Shown: one piece after another, positions 41,770 through 52,825 of the stretch
Layout of the letters: each line of letters opens with the position of its first letter
Position numbering within the stretch: the stretch's first letter is position 1
From: Ophiobolus disseminans
Taxonomy: Eukaryota; Ascomycota; Dothideomycetes; Pleosporales; Phaeosphaeriaceae
Direction: 5' to 3'
DNA: 64,000 bases
NCBI GenBank assembly: GCA_010093685.1
Contig: MU006229.1
Coordinates: 620,001-684,000 of the forward strand
The notes under the pieces: generated by a model
Seen by the model: only the letters and a program-made list of their open reading frames with translations
Databases searched by the model: none
What the model was told of the DNA's origin: nothing
Program-made: the position numbers and the translations under genes

Positions 41770-43108
41770 TCATGAAGACGTGCTCCGTGTACCACCCTGT
41801 CCCTCAGCACTACGGTTGCTCCCCGCGCTCGTGGCTCCTCGACGTCTCCACGTGGACGATATAGCGCTTATCAGCGACGAAGCTCTACTGCCCTCCCTGC
41901 GCTTAGCTAATGGCGGTGTTGAGAGACCTTTGCGCACCGAATTGACCGGACTCGGCGTGCGCACCCGCCACTCGTCGAGGGGATATGCAGGATGCGGACG
42001 ATAGGATATTGAAGACTGCGAGTCGGACTTGTGTGGTAACCTCGGAAGGGGTCTGGATGTGTCATCAGGTGGACTGAGCCTGATGGAGGGTGGCATCGAC
42101 AGACGGTACCTCGGGGGAGGTGCACCGCGTGGAATATAGACGGGAGGCTGCATCGCATTCACCGCGCCCGATTTGTGCTTGGCGGAACGCTTAGTCGGGC
42201 TTCGTAGCCTCAACTGCAGTTGCTGGCTGCCGGCTGAAGAGTATCTGGTGTCAGCCGCGCCGTCGCCGCCCTCGTAGAAGACCTCCTCCTCGTCGCGCGC
42301 AGCCTCACACGGTTCGATAACAGGCATGTCGTTCTCCTCCCCTTCGCATCGCTCCTCATGCTCGGAGAAGCCTAGATCTTCCAGCTGCTCCCAGGTGCGG
42401 TAGTAGTATCTGAACGTCGCGAATGGCTGGTCGACGGGGTCGATGAGCGCAAACTTGTAGAAGCGCTTCGGTTGCTCTGAGGTGGCACGGCCGCCGTTGA
42501 CGAGACTGATGCTGTTAGTAAAGCAGACCCCTCCATTCGTCTTTGCGTGCCTACCGTATTCCCTTCGCGTCATGCGCATGCGCCGTCTTGCTGTACTCTT
42601 CCATCTGCCTGTCTATCCTCACCCTGCCATGCGCGCGGTGCACCTTGATCTCCATCCGCATCTTGTCCTCGAACGGGTCTTTCACGTCATCCCACTTCTT
42701 GCTCTGCTCATCCGGCGACGTGAAGCTTAGCACTCTCTTCTCCACCCGCTTCCTACCCTCTTCGTCTTCCGGTCTGTTGTACAATCCAAACATGGTCTTG
42801 CCTTGCCATTCCTGTTCCTTTCCCGTAGACCAGCTCACAATGTGCGTGCCGTTGACGTATAGCTTGAAGAGGAAGTAGTGGCCGTCCGGTACCGGCGGCG
42901 AAACCGAGTAGCTGATCCAGAAGATGCTGCCAGGCGTTGCGGGCACGTAGACGCTGCATGTTGAGGATCCTTCATCGACAACCTTCGGTACTGTGCGCAC
43001 AATCCCGCGCGATGTGTAGTGTTCTTGGGGGAGCGGCTCCAGTTCGCGGATGGCTTCGACGGCGAAGGGCGAATGCAGCGCAAACGTGATGCTTCGATAT
43101 TCTGGCAT
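41770..43108 (-). CDS. conserved fungal hypothetical protein
   Basis: Two exons on the minus strand, 42555-43108 and 41770-42511, give 431 residues. The 43-nt intron (GTAGGC...TTTACTAACAG) joins HDAKGIR to ISLVNGGRATSEQ in phase. The start is the ATG at 43108 (MPEYRSITFALHSPFAVEAI); the frame stays open upstream to 43297 without support. The N-terminal domain (about 1-180), with SVYVPATPGSIFWISYSVSP, FKLYVNGTHIVSWSTG and WQGKTMFGLY, is a beta-rich module shared by many ascomycete unknowns. The region 230-431 is charged, then Pro/Ser/Arg-rich and disordered with many phospho-site-like SP/TP pairs. Function unknown. Divergent from the zinc-knuckle gene at 43683. Confidence 0.75.
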
Positions 43109-43682
43109 AGTCGAGTGAATGCTGTTCGAGGCACCGGCTTGTGGCGCCAAGTGAGAGTCGAGTCGACGTCGAGTACGCGCCTTCCCAAACAAACGCTCCA
43201 CGCACGTGGCTCTGGAGCGAACCTCACTACCTGGCAGAGATGCGAACCGGCAATTGATCATCCCAAAGAGCTTCGTTTGATGCTGGCGCCTTCTCAAGCG
43301 AACGCATTATGCACGTGGCTAAAGCGATTCGCCAATCTTCCGTTTGCTTCCAAGGTTATGAACAGACTTGCGTATATCTTCAGGCTCCACAATCGGCTTT
43401 ACGGCTTGCCACAAATTGGTCCTTTCACCTCCGTTCAATCGGCAATCTCTCACCATGAACAGCTGCCCAGGTGCCCAGGTGCCCATACAAGTGAGTGCGT
43501 CACGTTTCTCCATATTTCACTGCCTACGTATCGATACGCCCCCAGCTATGTAACTCTCACCTACCTGCCAACAGTCTCTTCTCATAACCACTCTCCGCAC
43601 CTGCTCAACGCTCAACTCCGGGACACGACCAATCATCCATATTAAACCTACACTTTTTCCAACCTCCAAGAGCTCACTCGCA
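43109..43682. promoter_or_regulatory. divergent promoter region
   Basis: 574 bases between the starts at 43108 (minus) and 43683 (plus). The right side is a C/T-rich leader. No specific binding site is claimed. Confidence 0.3.
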
Positions 43683-45170
43683 ATGATTACCGTCACGGCT
43701 TCCACCTCTACGACGCGACCGAAGAAGGCTGGACGAATGTTGACGCCTTTGCAACTAGCAGAGCTGAATAGGGGCCCGAAAGCCAACGTTCTTATTGGTC
43801 CCGATGGCGACCGCTTTATTGGTCTTGAGGGCGCCTCAGTCAGCCTACTATCTCACTTCTCGCCGTTCGCAAAGCAGAAACTGGTTGGCGAGCGCGCCAC
43901 CACTCTGTGTATTCCCAATGGGTTAAAACAGCCTATTGCTTGGATCTACAAGTACATGCGTGCTGGTGAGACCGATGCCGGAGACCAAGAGACGTTCGAG
44001 ACGCTGGCTTTCGACAACCTTGTACTGCTCTACACACATAGCGCTTTCTTGCAGTACCAGCACCTCATGGATCGGATCGTTGGTCGTCTGAAGGGCAAAT
44101 ATTACGATGCCCTACCTAGCGTCGACGACCTCAAGACGTTCTCAGCGTTCGTACCACCCATTTACGACTACGCTGTCGGTGTGCTCGCGCATGAGATGGT
44201 CAATCCGTGGACTTGCAACTACTCGTCTTACACAGAGCTTGCCAAACAGGATCAAACGTTCTCCGACGCGCTGGGTGCCGCTGTTCAGAAGCTAATTCGT
44301 CGCCGCATCAAGGCCGGCACTGAGTACTATGAGCGCTCTACAAGCCACCAGGTCGTGTGGTCAAAGCAGTACTACGAAAAGCATGGCAAGTCTCAGGCTA
44401 TCTCCACAGAGCACCAGAAATCGAAGCCAGGCAAGTCGAAGTCGAAGCCGAAACCGAAGCAGAACGTCAAGCTGCCCGTTGCCCCCGATAGCAAGCCACC
44501 GACTTCGTCCCCAGCGAACAAGAAGAAGCGCCTTGCTCACAAGCCGAAGGCAGGTAAGTCTGTCAAGGCATCAACTGCCACCGAGTCGCTTCAGGTACCA
44601 CTATCAGGTGAAGCCAAGAAAGACCTGAAGTGCTATACCTGTGGCAAGGCTGGTCACTGTGCGCGGGATTGTGTTGCAGGCGTTCAGCAGGAGCCGACAG
44701 TTCCGGCATCCACGAAGAAGACCAAGCGCCCTGCGCCCATCTGTTACAGCTGCAACGAGGAGGGCCACCTTTCTCGCAAATGCACGGCAGAGAAGCCCGA
44801 GAAGTCAAAGCGTCCAGCACCTATCTGCTACAACTGCGACGGAGAAGGCCACCTGGCGCGTGACTGTACTGCTGAGACGAAGCGCGACATGGAGCCAAAG
44901 ACCAAGCGTCCTCCCCCCACATGCTACAACTGCGACAAGGAGGGTCATTTGGCCCACGACTGCTCAGAGGCTCGAAAAGAGGAGACAGACAAGCATGCTG
45001 CTGGTGGTAAGGCTACAGCACGCGACACCACTGGTCGCAACCGCAACTTCCGCCACGCTCAGCAGGATCATGCTGCCTTTATCGACGTCGCTGGTAATGG
45101 TGAAGGTCTCCGAACGTGCGATCGCGAGGTGCGCCATGGTGAGATGACACGTACTGGACTTGTCGTCTAG
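43683..45170 (+). CDS. BTB-like protein with four CCHC zinc knuckles
   Basis: Single exon, 495 residues. Residues about 35-200 form a BTB-like domain (NVLIGPDGDRFIGLEGASVSLLSHFSPFAKQKL, then helical repeats). A Lys/Pro/Ser-rich basic linker (about 235-310) follows. Four zinc knuckles CX2CX4HX4C lie at about residues 317-330 (CYTCGKAGHCARDC), 354-367 (CYSCNEEGHLSRKC), 382-395 (CYNCDGEGHLARDC) and 414-427 (CYNCDKEGHLAHDC), each preceded by a KRPAP/KRPPP spacer. CCHC knuckles of the Gis2/CNBP type bind single-stranded nucleic acid; the spacer repeats suggest duplication of knuckle units. No reverse transcriptase, integrase or protease remains nearby, so this is not a Gag relic in an obvious element. 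A BTB dimerisation domain plus knuckles suggests an RNA- or ssDNA-binding adaptor. Confidence 0.8.
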   Translation: MITVTASTSTTRPKKAGRMLTPLQLAELNRGPKANVLIGPDGDRFIGLEGASVSLLSHFSPFAKQKLVGERATTLCIPNGLKQPIAWIYKYMRAGETDAGDQETFETLAFDNLVLLYTHSAFLQYQHLMDRIVGRLKGKYYDALPSVDDLKTFSAFVPPIYDYAVGVLAHEMVNPWTCNYSSYTELAKQDQTFSDALGAAVQKLIRRRIKAGTEYYERSTSHQVVWSKQYYEKHGKSQAISTEHQKSKPGKSKSKPKPKQNVKLPVAPDSKPPTSSPANKKKRLAHKPKAGKSVKASTATESLQVPLSGEAKKDLKCYTCGKAGHCARDCVAGVQQEPTVPASTKKTKRPAPICYSCNEEGHLSRKCTAEKPEKSKRPAPICYNCDGEGHLARDCTAETKRDMEPKTKRPPPTCYNCDKEGHLAHDCSEARKEETDKHAAGGKATARDTTGRNRNFRHAQQDHAAFIDVAGNGEGLRTCDREVRHGEMTRTGLVV

Positions 45171-45824
45171 GAAGCTTGTCTAACGACGGCGGTACGGACA
45201 GGCATGTAGAGACAAGAAATTATCGGCTTCAAATGGGGTCTTGGCACAGTACGGACGAAAAGGGTATCATCCAACTGGGCAACGAGAAGGTATCTAATCT
45301 CTAGCCACATTCATGAATTGCGTATTTTCATCGTCAAATATCTTTCGTACACGCTTCTGAGTTCATGTGATGCGCTGTCTTTCAAGTGTGTGTTGTAAAT
45401 GTGCTTATGTGTGACAGACAGGTTTTTTATACCATCCAATACCTTTCATCGCAGAGGCAGTATGAAGGAGCTCATGACTGGTAATGCACCTGTTAGTCAA
45501 CGTGCGACTATACAACAGATATCTTTATTGCAGTCTCTCATATACAGAGGCCTGTCTACCTTCAGGTCCATGTTAAGATTTCTAAACACTTTCAAAAGTG
45601 CTGCGAGGATATACAGGCGTCCTGCTAAGATCTTGGTCCATCACTAAATACGAGCTCCTTCGTGCACGGGTTGTCGAGGCATGACGCGCTGCAAGGCACA
45701 GGGCTGTGATTGGCGGCTCCAACCCCGCAAAGTCGCAGCTCCAGCTACCCCATAGCCCCAGCTCACCGTACATGAACACGGCCCCTTGCTTCTCTTATTA
45801 GTCTATCTGAGCGTCATTTGAGCG
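45171..45824. other. intergenic, no gene seen
   Basis: 3' region of the knuckle gene and promoter of the glutaminase gene; an open frame at 45399-45647 has no recognisable features. Confidence 0.45.
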
Positions 45825-48356
45825 ATGCACCCCTTCAGCGTCGTCCCCGTCGCAGCGCTTCTGGCAAGCGTTGCAGGCGCTTCCACGCTTACGCCGCCTG
45901 TACTGCCACTGGTAGTGCGCAATCCGTACCTCAGCACGTGGCTGCAGAACGCGCGTGAAGAGCCATGGAGCAAGTGGCCCATGTTCTGGACTGGTGCTGA
46001 AGTACGTTATATGCACCATAATGGCTCCTGGCTACCCTCGCAATGCTCACCCTCTCTAGGTCGGCCTCGGTGTTCTCGCGTCTCTACCAGATACCAACGA
46101 AGTGTTTCCGCTGCTGGGCCGGCCCCACGACTCCCTAGACCGCAAGGGCAAAGACTACACGGTCGCATACCCCTCATACAAAGGCGCCAAGTACGACGCC
46201 TCGACGACAAACCTCACATATGTCCTCCAAGCGCCCAAGAAGCACGCCAACGCCGCTGCCAAGGACGTTGAGATCATCCTCTCCTTCATCTCGCCCATCA
46301 CGCCCACATCCACCCTCCGCCAGGCGATACCCGCCGCATACCTCGCTGTATACGTACAGGGGGGTCTCGACGTCAACATATACATCGATGTGAACGGACA
46401 ATGGGTCAGCGGAAACAGTGAGAGCGTCATAGAATGGGGCCTTTCTGAACAGCGCGGGTCGTCCGAAGGGCTGAAGACATGGGTCGTCAATCGTCAGATC
46501 GAGCAGCTCTTTACCGAGACGGACGACCAGGCCGAGTGGGGTCAGCTGCACTTCACCGGCCCAGGAGGCGCTCATCATGAAGCCGGCACGTCAGGAAAGC
46601 TACGTCGTGGGTTTGCAAAGACGGGCACGCTACAAAATACCATGGACGATAAGTTCCGTGCCATCATGGATGATGAGCCCGTTTTCGCGTTTGCGAAGTC
46701 CTTCAAGCTATCAAAGTCCTCAAGCAGCAGCGCGCTTTTTACCATCGGATATATACAGGATCCTGTTACACAGTTTGCTTCAGCGCGCGGCCTTACCCTT
46801 ATGAAGCCCTTGTGGAAGTCGTGGTTTTCTGAAGACGAAAAGTTGATTGACTTTCACTACCGAGACTTTGACACGGCGAAGGACCTGGCTGGCAACTACT
46901 CGGAGCAGCTACGGATCGACGCCTACCAATCGGGATCCAGCAACTACGTCGACATTGTAGCTCTTTCCGCACGGCAGGCAATGGGCGCAACAAGCTTTTC
47001 CGGTACCCCTGAGAGCCCACTGCTCTTTTTGAAGGAGATATCATCCAATGGGAACTCACAAACCGTTGACGTCATCTTTCCAGCCTTCCCCTTCTTCCTC
47101 TACACTCAGCCCAGGTGGCTCGCGTACCTCCTCGAACCGCTCCTCGAGCATCAATTGAGCGGCCAGTACCCAAATAAATACTCCATGCACGACCTTGGCA
47201 CCCACTTCCCTAACCTTACCGGGCATGCTGATGGACGCGATGAGTACATGCCGGTTGAGGAGTGCGGGGATATGCTCACTATGGGTTTAGCACTGGTGAA
47301 TTCGTTGACGTATAGCTCTGACGAGGCGAGTTCCATCTGGGCGACTTTAGGCGATGCAACAGACCACTCGAGCGAAGAAACCAACGCTTTTGCGCTGCAA
47401 ACACATGCTGGCGTGAACTACCTTGATGATACCTGGGGTGGAGGTGCCAAGGGCGTCAAGCAGGCTAAAAGGTGGCTCGACGGCAGCTATGAACTTTGGA
47501 AACAGTGGACTGGATACCTCGTCGAGGATGCCCTCGAGCCACACAACCAGCGTAAGTCTCTATCACTCAAGTCGATGTATTCTCCAGCTAACACGATCAA
47601 GTATGTACTGATGACTTCGCTGGCTGGCTACCTTTGCAAACGAACCTTGCACTCAAGGGCATCGTTGGCATCAAAGCTTTCAGTGAGCTGGCTGATCTCC
47701 TGGGCCATTCTAGTGATGCCAAGCATTACCGTAATATCTCCGAGACCTACATCAAGAAGTGGGAAGAGCTCGCCATCTCACGTGACGGCTCGCATGCCAA
47801 GCTTGCATACGATTGGTATGGCAGTTGGACCACGCTATACTCACTATACGCAGACGCTGTTCTCTGCTTCCATCCATCTCTCACAAACGCATCAGCCTCC
47901 GAGACAGGAACGCACTATGCTGGTAGCAATGCTGAAGGTCAGAAGCCTTTGACTTCGCAAACGTACGGTGGCCGTACACCTGTCACATCCAACTTCATCC
48001 CCAATCACATCTACAAAATGCAATCAGACTGGTACTCTGCCGTCATGCAGAAGTACGGCCTGCCACTCGACTCACGCCACCTCTACACCAAATCGGACTG
48101 GGAGTTCGAGGCCGCAGCTGTTGCAAGCAAGAAAGTACGCTCTGAGATCCTCGATCGTGTGGCCCTGTGGCTCAACGAGACGGTTACGGATCGACCATTC
48201 ACTGATTTGTACGTCACGGAAGGTGACGGTGGATTTCCGGGCCCGTGGTTCTTCGCGAGGCCCGTCGTGGGTGGCCATTTTGCGTTCTTGACGCTCGAAA
48301 GAGCGTGTGGTGGACGAGCGAAGGAGGGATTGAAGTTTTTGGATGAGGATGCTTAG
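45825..48356 (+). CDS. gtaA: secreted glutaminase A
   Basis: Three exons, 45825-46001, 46060-47551 and 47602-48356, all in phase, give 807 residues. A signal peptide occupies about residues 1-19 (MHPFSVVPVAALLASVAGA). The mature protein starts TPPVLPLVVRNPYLSTWLQ, the standard opening of the fungal GtaA family (DUF5127/DUF4965/DUF1793 layout). Further signatures are PLLEHQLSGQYPNKYSMHDLG, TDDFAGWLPLQTNLALKGI spanning the second splice, LAYDWYGSWTTLYSLYADA and KSDWEFEAAAV. GtaA is described as an extracellular or wall-bound enzyme hydrolysing L-glutamine to glutamate and ammonia. Length and motifs are typical, no lesions are seen, and several N-glycosylation sites are present. Confidence 0.85.
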
Positions 48357-48977
48357 AGCATGTCAGGCGGGTGGTTTAGCAGTGTAGCATTTTTGAGCGT
48401 TCAATGAGACACGTATGACAACAGGTGTTGCAATTGTGAGTGTCTATCAAGGAGTCTGTCTATCCTCACAATGTGGTATAGTAAGAGACTGTCTAATAAT
48501 GTACGCGCGAGTCTATACGGCTTTTCCATGTCTGTGGGCTGGGACAAAACATTGCAAGCGATGTTAAATTTAACTTTCTGCAGCTAGAGGCACTTGATTA
48601 CCGGTAACACATGCGCAGATACTACAATCATCAAGGGATTATGTGGTTATCCCCACGGCGCTGCTACAGCGACATGCATACATGCACGCCTGCAGCAAAC
48701 TTGCATCTCTGCCGGTACTAGATTGCGTTCCGCCTTGCAGGAACGAGTACTAGTCCCGATGCCGTAGAGTGGCGGAAGGATGATCCACGCTTGCCCTGGC
48801 AGGCCGCTTCCAGATTAGCGAAAAGCTTAAATTGAGATCTATGATGGCATCCATCCCAGCCACGCCGATTCTGGTCTTTTGTTTCCCGAACATGTAGCGA
48901 ATATCTACAGCCTTCATTACATCCACTTTGATGCAACTGCGTGTTTGTGAACCAGACAAATCGCATTTCGAGGCGCA
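48357..48977. other. intergenic, promoter of the photolyase gene
   Basis: No coding support. It contains the 3' region of gtaA and the upstream region of the photolyase gene; I do not claim any specific light-response element. Confidence 0.45.
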
Positions 48978-51011
48978 ATGCCAAAACCACGCGTAATCTA
49001 CTGGTTCCGCACTGATCTCCGCCTCCACGACTCCCCAGCTCTCAAAGCCGCCCTCGATCTAAAGCCGGAATGCTTATATCCAATCTGGACATGGGACCCG
49101 CACTATGTATACCGCGTTCGAGTTGGACCAAATCGATGGCAGTACCTTCTTGACTGCCAGAGTGACCTGTCAAAGTCCATCACCAAGCTGAACCCAAAAT
49201 CAAAGTTGTTTGTGGTCCGTGAAGCGCCTCAGACGCTGTTTCCGAAGCTATTCAAGGCATGGAAGATCACGCATCTTGTTTTTGAGAAAGATACGGATGC
49301 GTATGCAAGAGAAAGGGATGAGAAAGTGATGCAGATTGCAAAAGCTGCGGGTGTAGACGTTGTTGTCAAGGTTGGGAGAACATTATACGATCCTGATGAG
49401 CTGGTCAAGCATAATCACGACAAACCTACCATGAGTATAAGTCAAGTCCAAACTGCGGGCAAGAAGATTGGCGGGATTCCTAGACCAATTGCTGCACCAA
49501 CAGAATTACCGGATCCCGGCCCTACTCAGCTAGACTTCCAAGCTGAAATACCAAGCCAAGAGCCTGACATCAACGCAATCCAACGCGATGGAAAGGAAGA
49601 GTCTTATACCGCATTGGCCGGACCAGATGGCGACTTTGCAGTTCCAACCATGCAAGAGCTCGGCCTCAAAGAAGCAACAACGAAGCATCGCGGCGGCGAA
49701 ACAATTGCGCTCAAAATGCTCGACGAAATCATCGCAAACGAAACATACACCGCGACTTTCGAGAAGCCCAAAACAGCACCGACAGCATTCGAACCACAAG
49801 CCACTACCCTTCTCTCCCCACACATGCACTTTGGCTCTCTCAGTGTCCGAGAATTCTACTGGCGCGTCCAGGACGTCGTCGACGCATTTAAGGGCAAAGC
49901 ATCTCAACCGCCCACAAGTCTCACAGGGCAGCTATTGTTTCGAGATATGTACTTCGGCGCACAAGCAGCACTGGGCTTCTCATTCGGCCAAACATACAAT
50001 AACCCGCAATGCCGCTTCATTCCATGGCATCTGCCATCCGAAATCAATACATCAACTGGCCTTATCACGGGGAAGTATCAAATCGACAACGCGGAAGCCG
50101 AGCAGCATTTCCAGCGCTGGAAACACGGTCGCACAGGATTCCCCTGGATCGACGCGCTAATGCGCCAATTGAAAGCAGAAGGCTGGATGCACCACCTCGG
50201 CCGACACGCCGTTGCATGTTTCCTCACGCGCGGAGGGTGCTACATCGACTGGGAGCGCGGCGCCGAAGTCTTCGAAGAATGGCTCATCGACCACGAAGCC
50301 GCGTGTAACATTGGAAACTGGCAATGGTTGAGCTGCACCGCGTTTTTCGCGCAGTTTTATCGCGTTTACTCGCCCATTGCGTTTCCGCAGAAGTGGGATA
50401 AAGAGGGTGAGTTTGTGCGCAGGTATGTACCTGAGTTGGCGCGTTTTGATAAGAAGTATATATACGAGCCGTGGAAGGCGCCGATTGCGGATCAGAAGAG
50501 GTGGGGGTGTAGGATTGAGGGGAATGGTAGGGGAGGGAGTGGGGAAGAGGAAGGGTTGATGAGGTATCCGAAGCCGATGTTTGATTTTGCGGCAAGGAGG
50601 GAGATTTGTCTCGCTGGCATGAAGACGGCGTATCATGTTGGGCTGTATGGAAATGATCCAAAAGTACTCGATGGGACTTGGAGGAAGTTATTCGAAGATG
50701 GAGCAGAAGGTCCGACGAAGGGGAAAAAAGGGCCACCTGGGGCCATGGTTGAACATGAGGATGCTGACGGCGAGGAAGAGCATGATGTGCCCGAGCCGCT
50801 TACGCCCAAATGCGCGAAAAAGGTGGCGGCGAGTAGCGAGAAGAAGGTGGCTGGAAATGACTCGAAGAAGGAAGGAGAGAAGAGTGAGGAGGCAGGGAAG
50901 AGCAAGAACCATAAGAGAGAAGCAAGCCAGAGTACGCTCGACGGGATGGTGACGCGAGGCAAGAAAGCAAAGAAAGAAAAAGTGTTTCCCAACGACACGC
51001 ATTTCGGATAA
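48978..51011 (+). CDS. (6-4) photolyase / animal-type cryptochrome
   Basis: Single exon, 677 residues, longer than the usual ~500-550 of the family. Residues 1-140 are the photolyase alpha/beta domain (VIYWFRTDLRLHDSPAL). The FAD-binding helical domain follows: HFGSLSVREFYWRVQD, RTGFPWIDALMRQLKAEGWMHH, then GRHAVACFLTRGG near residue 405 and GNWQWLSCTAFFAQF near 443, and a MRYPKPMFDF block. The HH-x2-RHAVACFLTRG segment is characteristic of (6-4) photolyases and carries the His residues used in (6-4) repair; here Ala of HHLARH is Gly and the usual RGDLW is RGGCY. The enzyme repairs UV (6-4) photoproducts with blue light or acts as a photoreceptor. Residues 600-677 are Lys/Glu-rich with a likely nuclear signal (RGKKAKKEKVF). 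Confidence 0.85.
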   Translation: MPKPRVIYWFRTDLRLHDSPALKAALDLKPECLYPIWTWDPHYVYRVRVGPNRWQYLLDCQSDLSKSITKLNPKSKLFVVREAPQTLFPKLFKAWKITHLVFEKDTDAYARERDEKVMQIAKAAGVDVVVKVGRTLYDPDELVKHNHDKPTMSISQVQTAGKKIGGIPRPIAAPTELPDPGPTQLDFQAEIPSQEPDINAIQRDGKEESYTALAGPDGDFAVPTMQELGLKEATTKHRGGETIALKMLDEIIANETYTATFEKPKTAPTAFEPQATTLLSPHMHFGSLSVREFYWRVQDVVDAFKGKASQPPTSLTGQLLFRDMYFGAQAALGFSFGQTYNNPQCRFIPWHLPSEINTSTGLITGKYQIDNAEAEQHFQRWKHGRTGFPWIDALMRQLKAEGWMHHLGRHAVACFLTRGGCYIDWERGAEVFEEWLIDHEAACNIGNWQWLSCTAFFAQFYRVYSPIAFPQKWDKEGEFVRRYVPELARFDKKYIYEPWKAPIADQKRWGCRIEGNGRGGSGEEEGLMRYPKPMFDFAARREICLAGMKTAYHVGLYGNDPKVLDGTWRKLFEDGAEGPTKGKKGPPGAMVEHEDADGEEEHDVPEPLTPKCAKKVAASSEKKVAGNDSKKEGEKSEEAGKSKNHKREASQSTLDGMVTRGKKAKKEKVFPNDTHFG

Positions 51012-51051
51012 ACTAAATCACTAAAAACACCCCATCAATCACGAGACTACT

Positions 51052-52288
51052 TCACCTCTCTCCCAACGCCTCCCGTCTCCCACAACTCCTCACATCCAAG
51101 TACGGCGCCTCCCCCAAACTACACACCCGATCCCCCGCTCGCGCCTCCCCATAATCATACGTGGCGCAGTGCCACGTGCTCCGATTATCCCATATAGCCA
51201 GGTCGTTCTCTCGCCACTTGAACCGGACCTGCGCGTCGTGGTTCTGCGTGACTAGGTTGAACAAATATGGCAGAATAAGATCAGACTCGTCTTTTGTGAT
51301 GCCGTTGATGCGCTTGGTGAAGCCTTTGTTTACGTAAACGGATTTCCAGCCTGTTACAGCTGCAAATTGTAAGTGTTTGCAACATAGAAACTGGAACGGA
51401 CGACTGACGATTTGTGCGTATCATCGGATGCGTGGCTGTTAGTGCTTCGCCAAAGTTCAACGCATTACCCCTGATGCCTTTGCGAATTGGATTGCCCAGC
51501 CGTTGCGCTTCTTCGAGGAAAAACTTCGCATCGTGCGTTGCGGTTAGGCCTTCCAGGAACGTCTGCATTGCGGGTGACAAGCGGTCGTAGATCTCGTAGC
51601 CGGAAGCCCAGAGCGTGTCGCCGCCTGTGGCGGGCAAGGTGTGGATCTTGAGCATTGCGTAGTCTGATGGCACGGGCTCAAAGGTAATGTCACTGTGCCA
51701 GCCGGCGGAAGCAAAGCGAGACACATCGGAGAGTTGATGTGTTAGGCCGCCGCCTTTCGCTTGCTTTTCGCTGCTTATCACAGAGATTTGGTCACCGAGC
51801 TCGGAGCCTTCTTCAGTGAGAGGGTGCACGTGGAGGTCGGATGATGAGGGCTGGGTACTGGTCAGTGTTATGGGAGTGAATATTTGAAAAGTTTTACGGA
51901 CACAACCTGAAAGCTCGGTTATGCGCAGCATCAAGTCTTTCATTTGAGTTGGTGTGACGTCCTGGTTCCGCAAGAAGACGACGCCGCGCTGCGAGACTGG
52001 GAAAGTGGATCAGTTTCTACCATTGCTGGGATGATGTTCTGAGATCCTACTTGTGATTGCGAGATCACTTATCATAGTATCGCCCCATCGCAGAAGGTCG
52101 GTCACTTGGAGGCCTTCGAACTCTCTTCCGATAACTGGCGTCAAGTCTTGATGTTTGAAGCTGTCTAACGATCCGGAGTCGACCAAAGGCTTCAACAGCC
52201 TCGATCGGGCCTTGGAATGGCCGCCAATTGTGTTGGCTCCACTAGAATCGTTGCCATTCTCCGCCTGGCTGTGGTCTACTGAAGGCAT
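51052..52288 (-). CDS. TauD/TfdA-family 2-oxoglutarate dioxygenase
   Basis: Four exons on the minus strand, 52051-52288, 51902-51996, 51409-51850 and 51052-51359, all in phase, give 360 residues. The first splice gives LAITISQRGVVFLRNQD, the family's N-terminal block. WHSDITFEPVPSDYAMLKIH supplies the Fe-binding His-x-Asp, LPATGGDTLWASGYEIYDRL follows, and IWDNRSTWHCATYDY supplies the distal His, with Arg in AGDRVCSLG for 2-oxoglutarate. Such enzymes oxidise taurine, other alkylsulfonates or related organic anions in the cytosol, releasing sulfite from sulfonates. It lies only 537 bases from, and divergent to, an anion:cation symporter (52826), suggesting uptake and breakdown of one substrate. 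The substrate itself cannot be told. Confidence 0.85.
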
Positions 52289-52825
52289 ACTGAAAATATA
52301 GTCCAGGAATCAATATGGTTCCAAAAAGATTCGGTTCCTAAACAAGAAGTGTCGTCTCAACTCGGCTTCGGATTCGCAAACAACTTTTAGATCGCCACCA
52401 GGAGCCGTTCCCCATCCAGAGGCTAGAGCTTCTTAAGTTCTTCCCAACACCAGGATGGCACATCGGCCAAACACGTGGTAGAGCACGTCATCGGCAGTGC
52501 TGTTCGTTCCGGGACTAGGGCGAATATGTATGCTCCACTACACACCACCCGTGAACGACAATCCCGGAAGAACGCCGGGAAACAGAACGGAGATGCACCA
52601 ACGTTGCGAAATCTCTATGCTCCTCCATCGGCGCACTTGCTGCGGTGAGGAAGGTCGTGAATGGCGACGAGAAGCGCTGCAATTGCGACATCCATTATCC
52701 GCTGGTTAAGATAGAAGTTCGGAAGCGTAAATGAGATGCAGTGCATCCATCTCCTATCCCACAGTTGCATTATTCATTCGGACAATTTCTATTGCCGTTG
52801 TTATTGAGCAACGCAATCGAACGAC
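52289..52825. promoter_or_regulatory. divergent promoter of the dioxygenase/transporter pair
   Basis: 537 bases between the two starts. No coding frame with support. A shared control region is inferred from the arrangement; no specific factor site is claimed. Confidence 0.4.

Noticed and set aside
43683..45170. Retroelement Gag relic
   Set aside because: No protease, reverse transcriptase or integrase remains, no LTRs nearby, and the N-terminus looks BTB-like; kept as a host gene.
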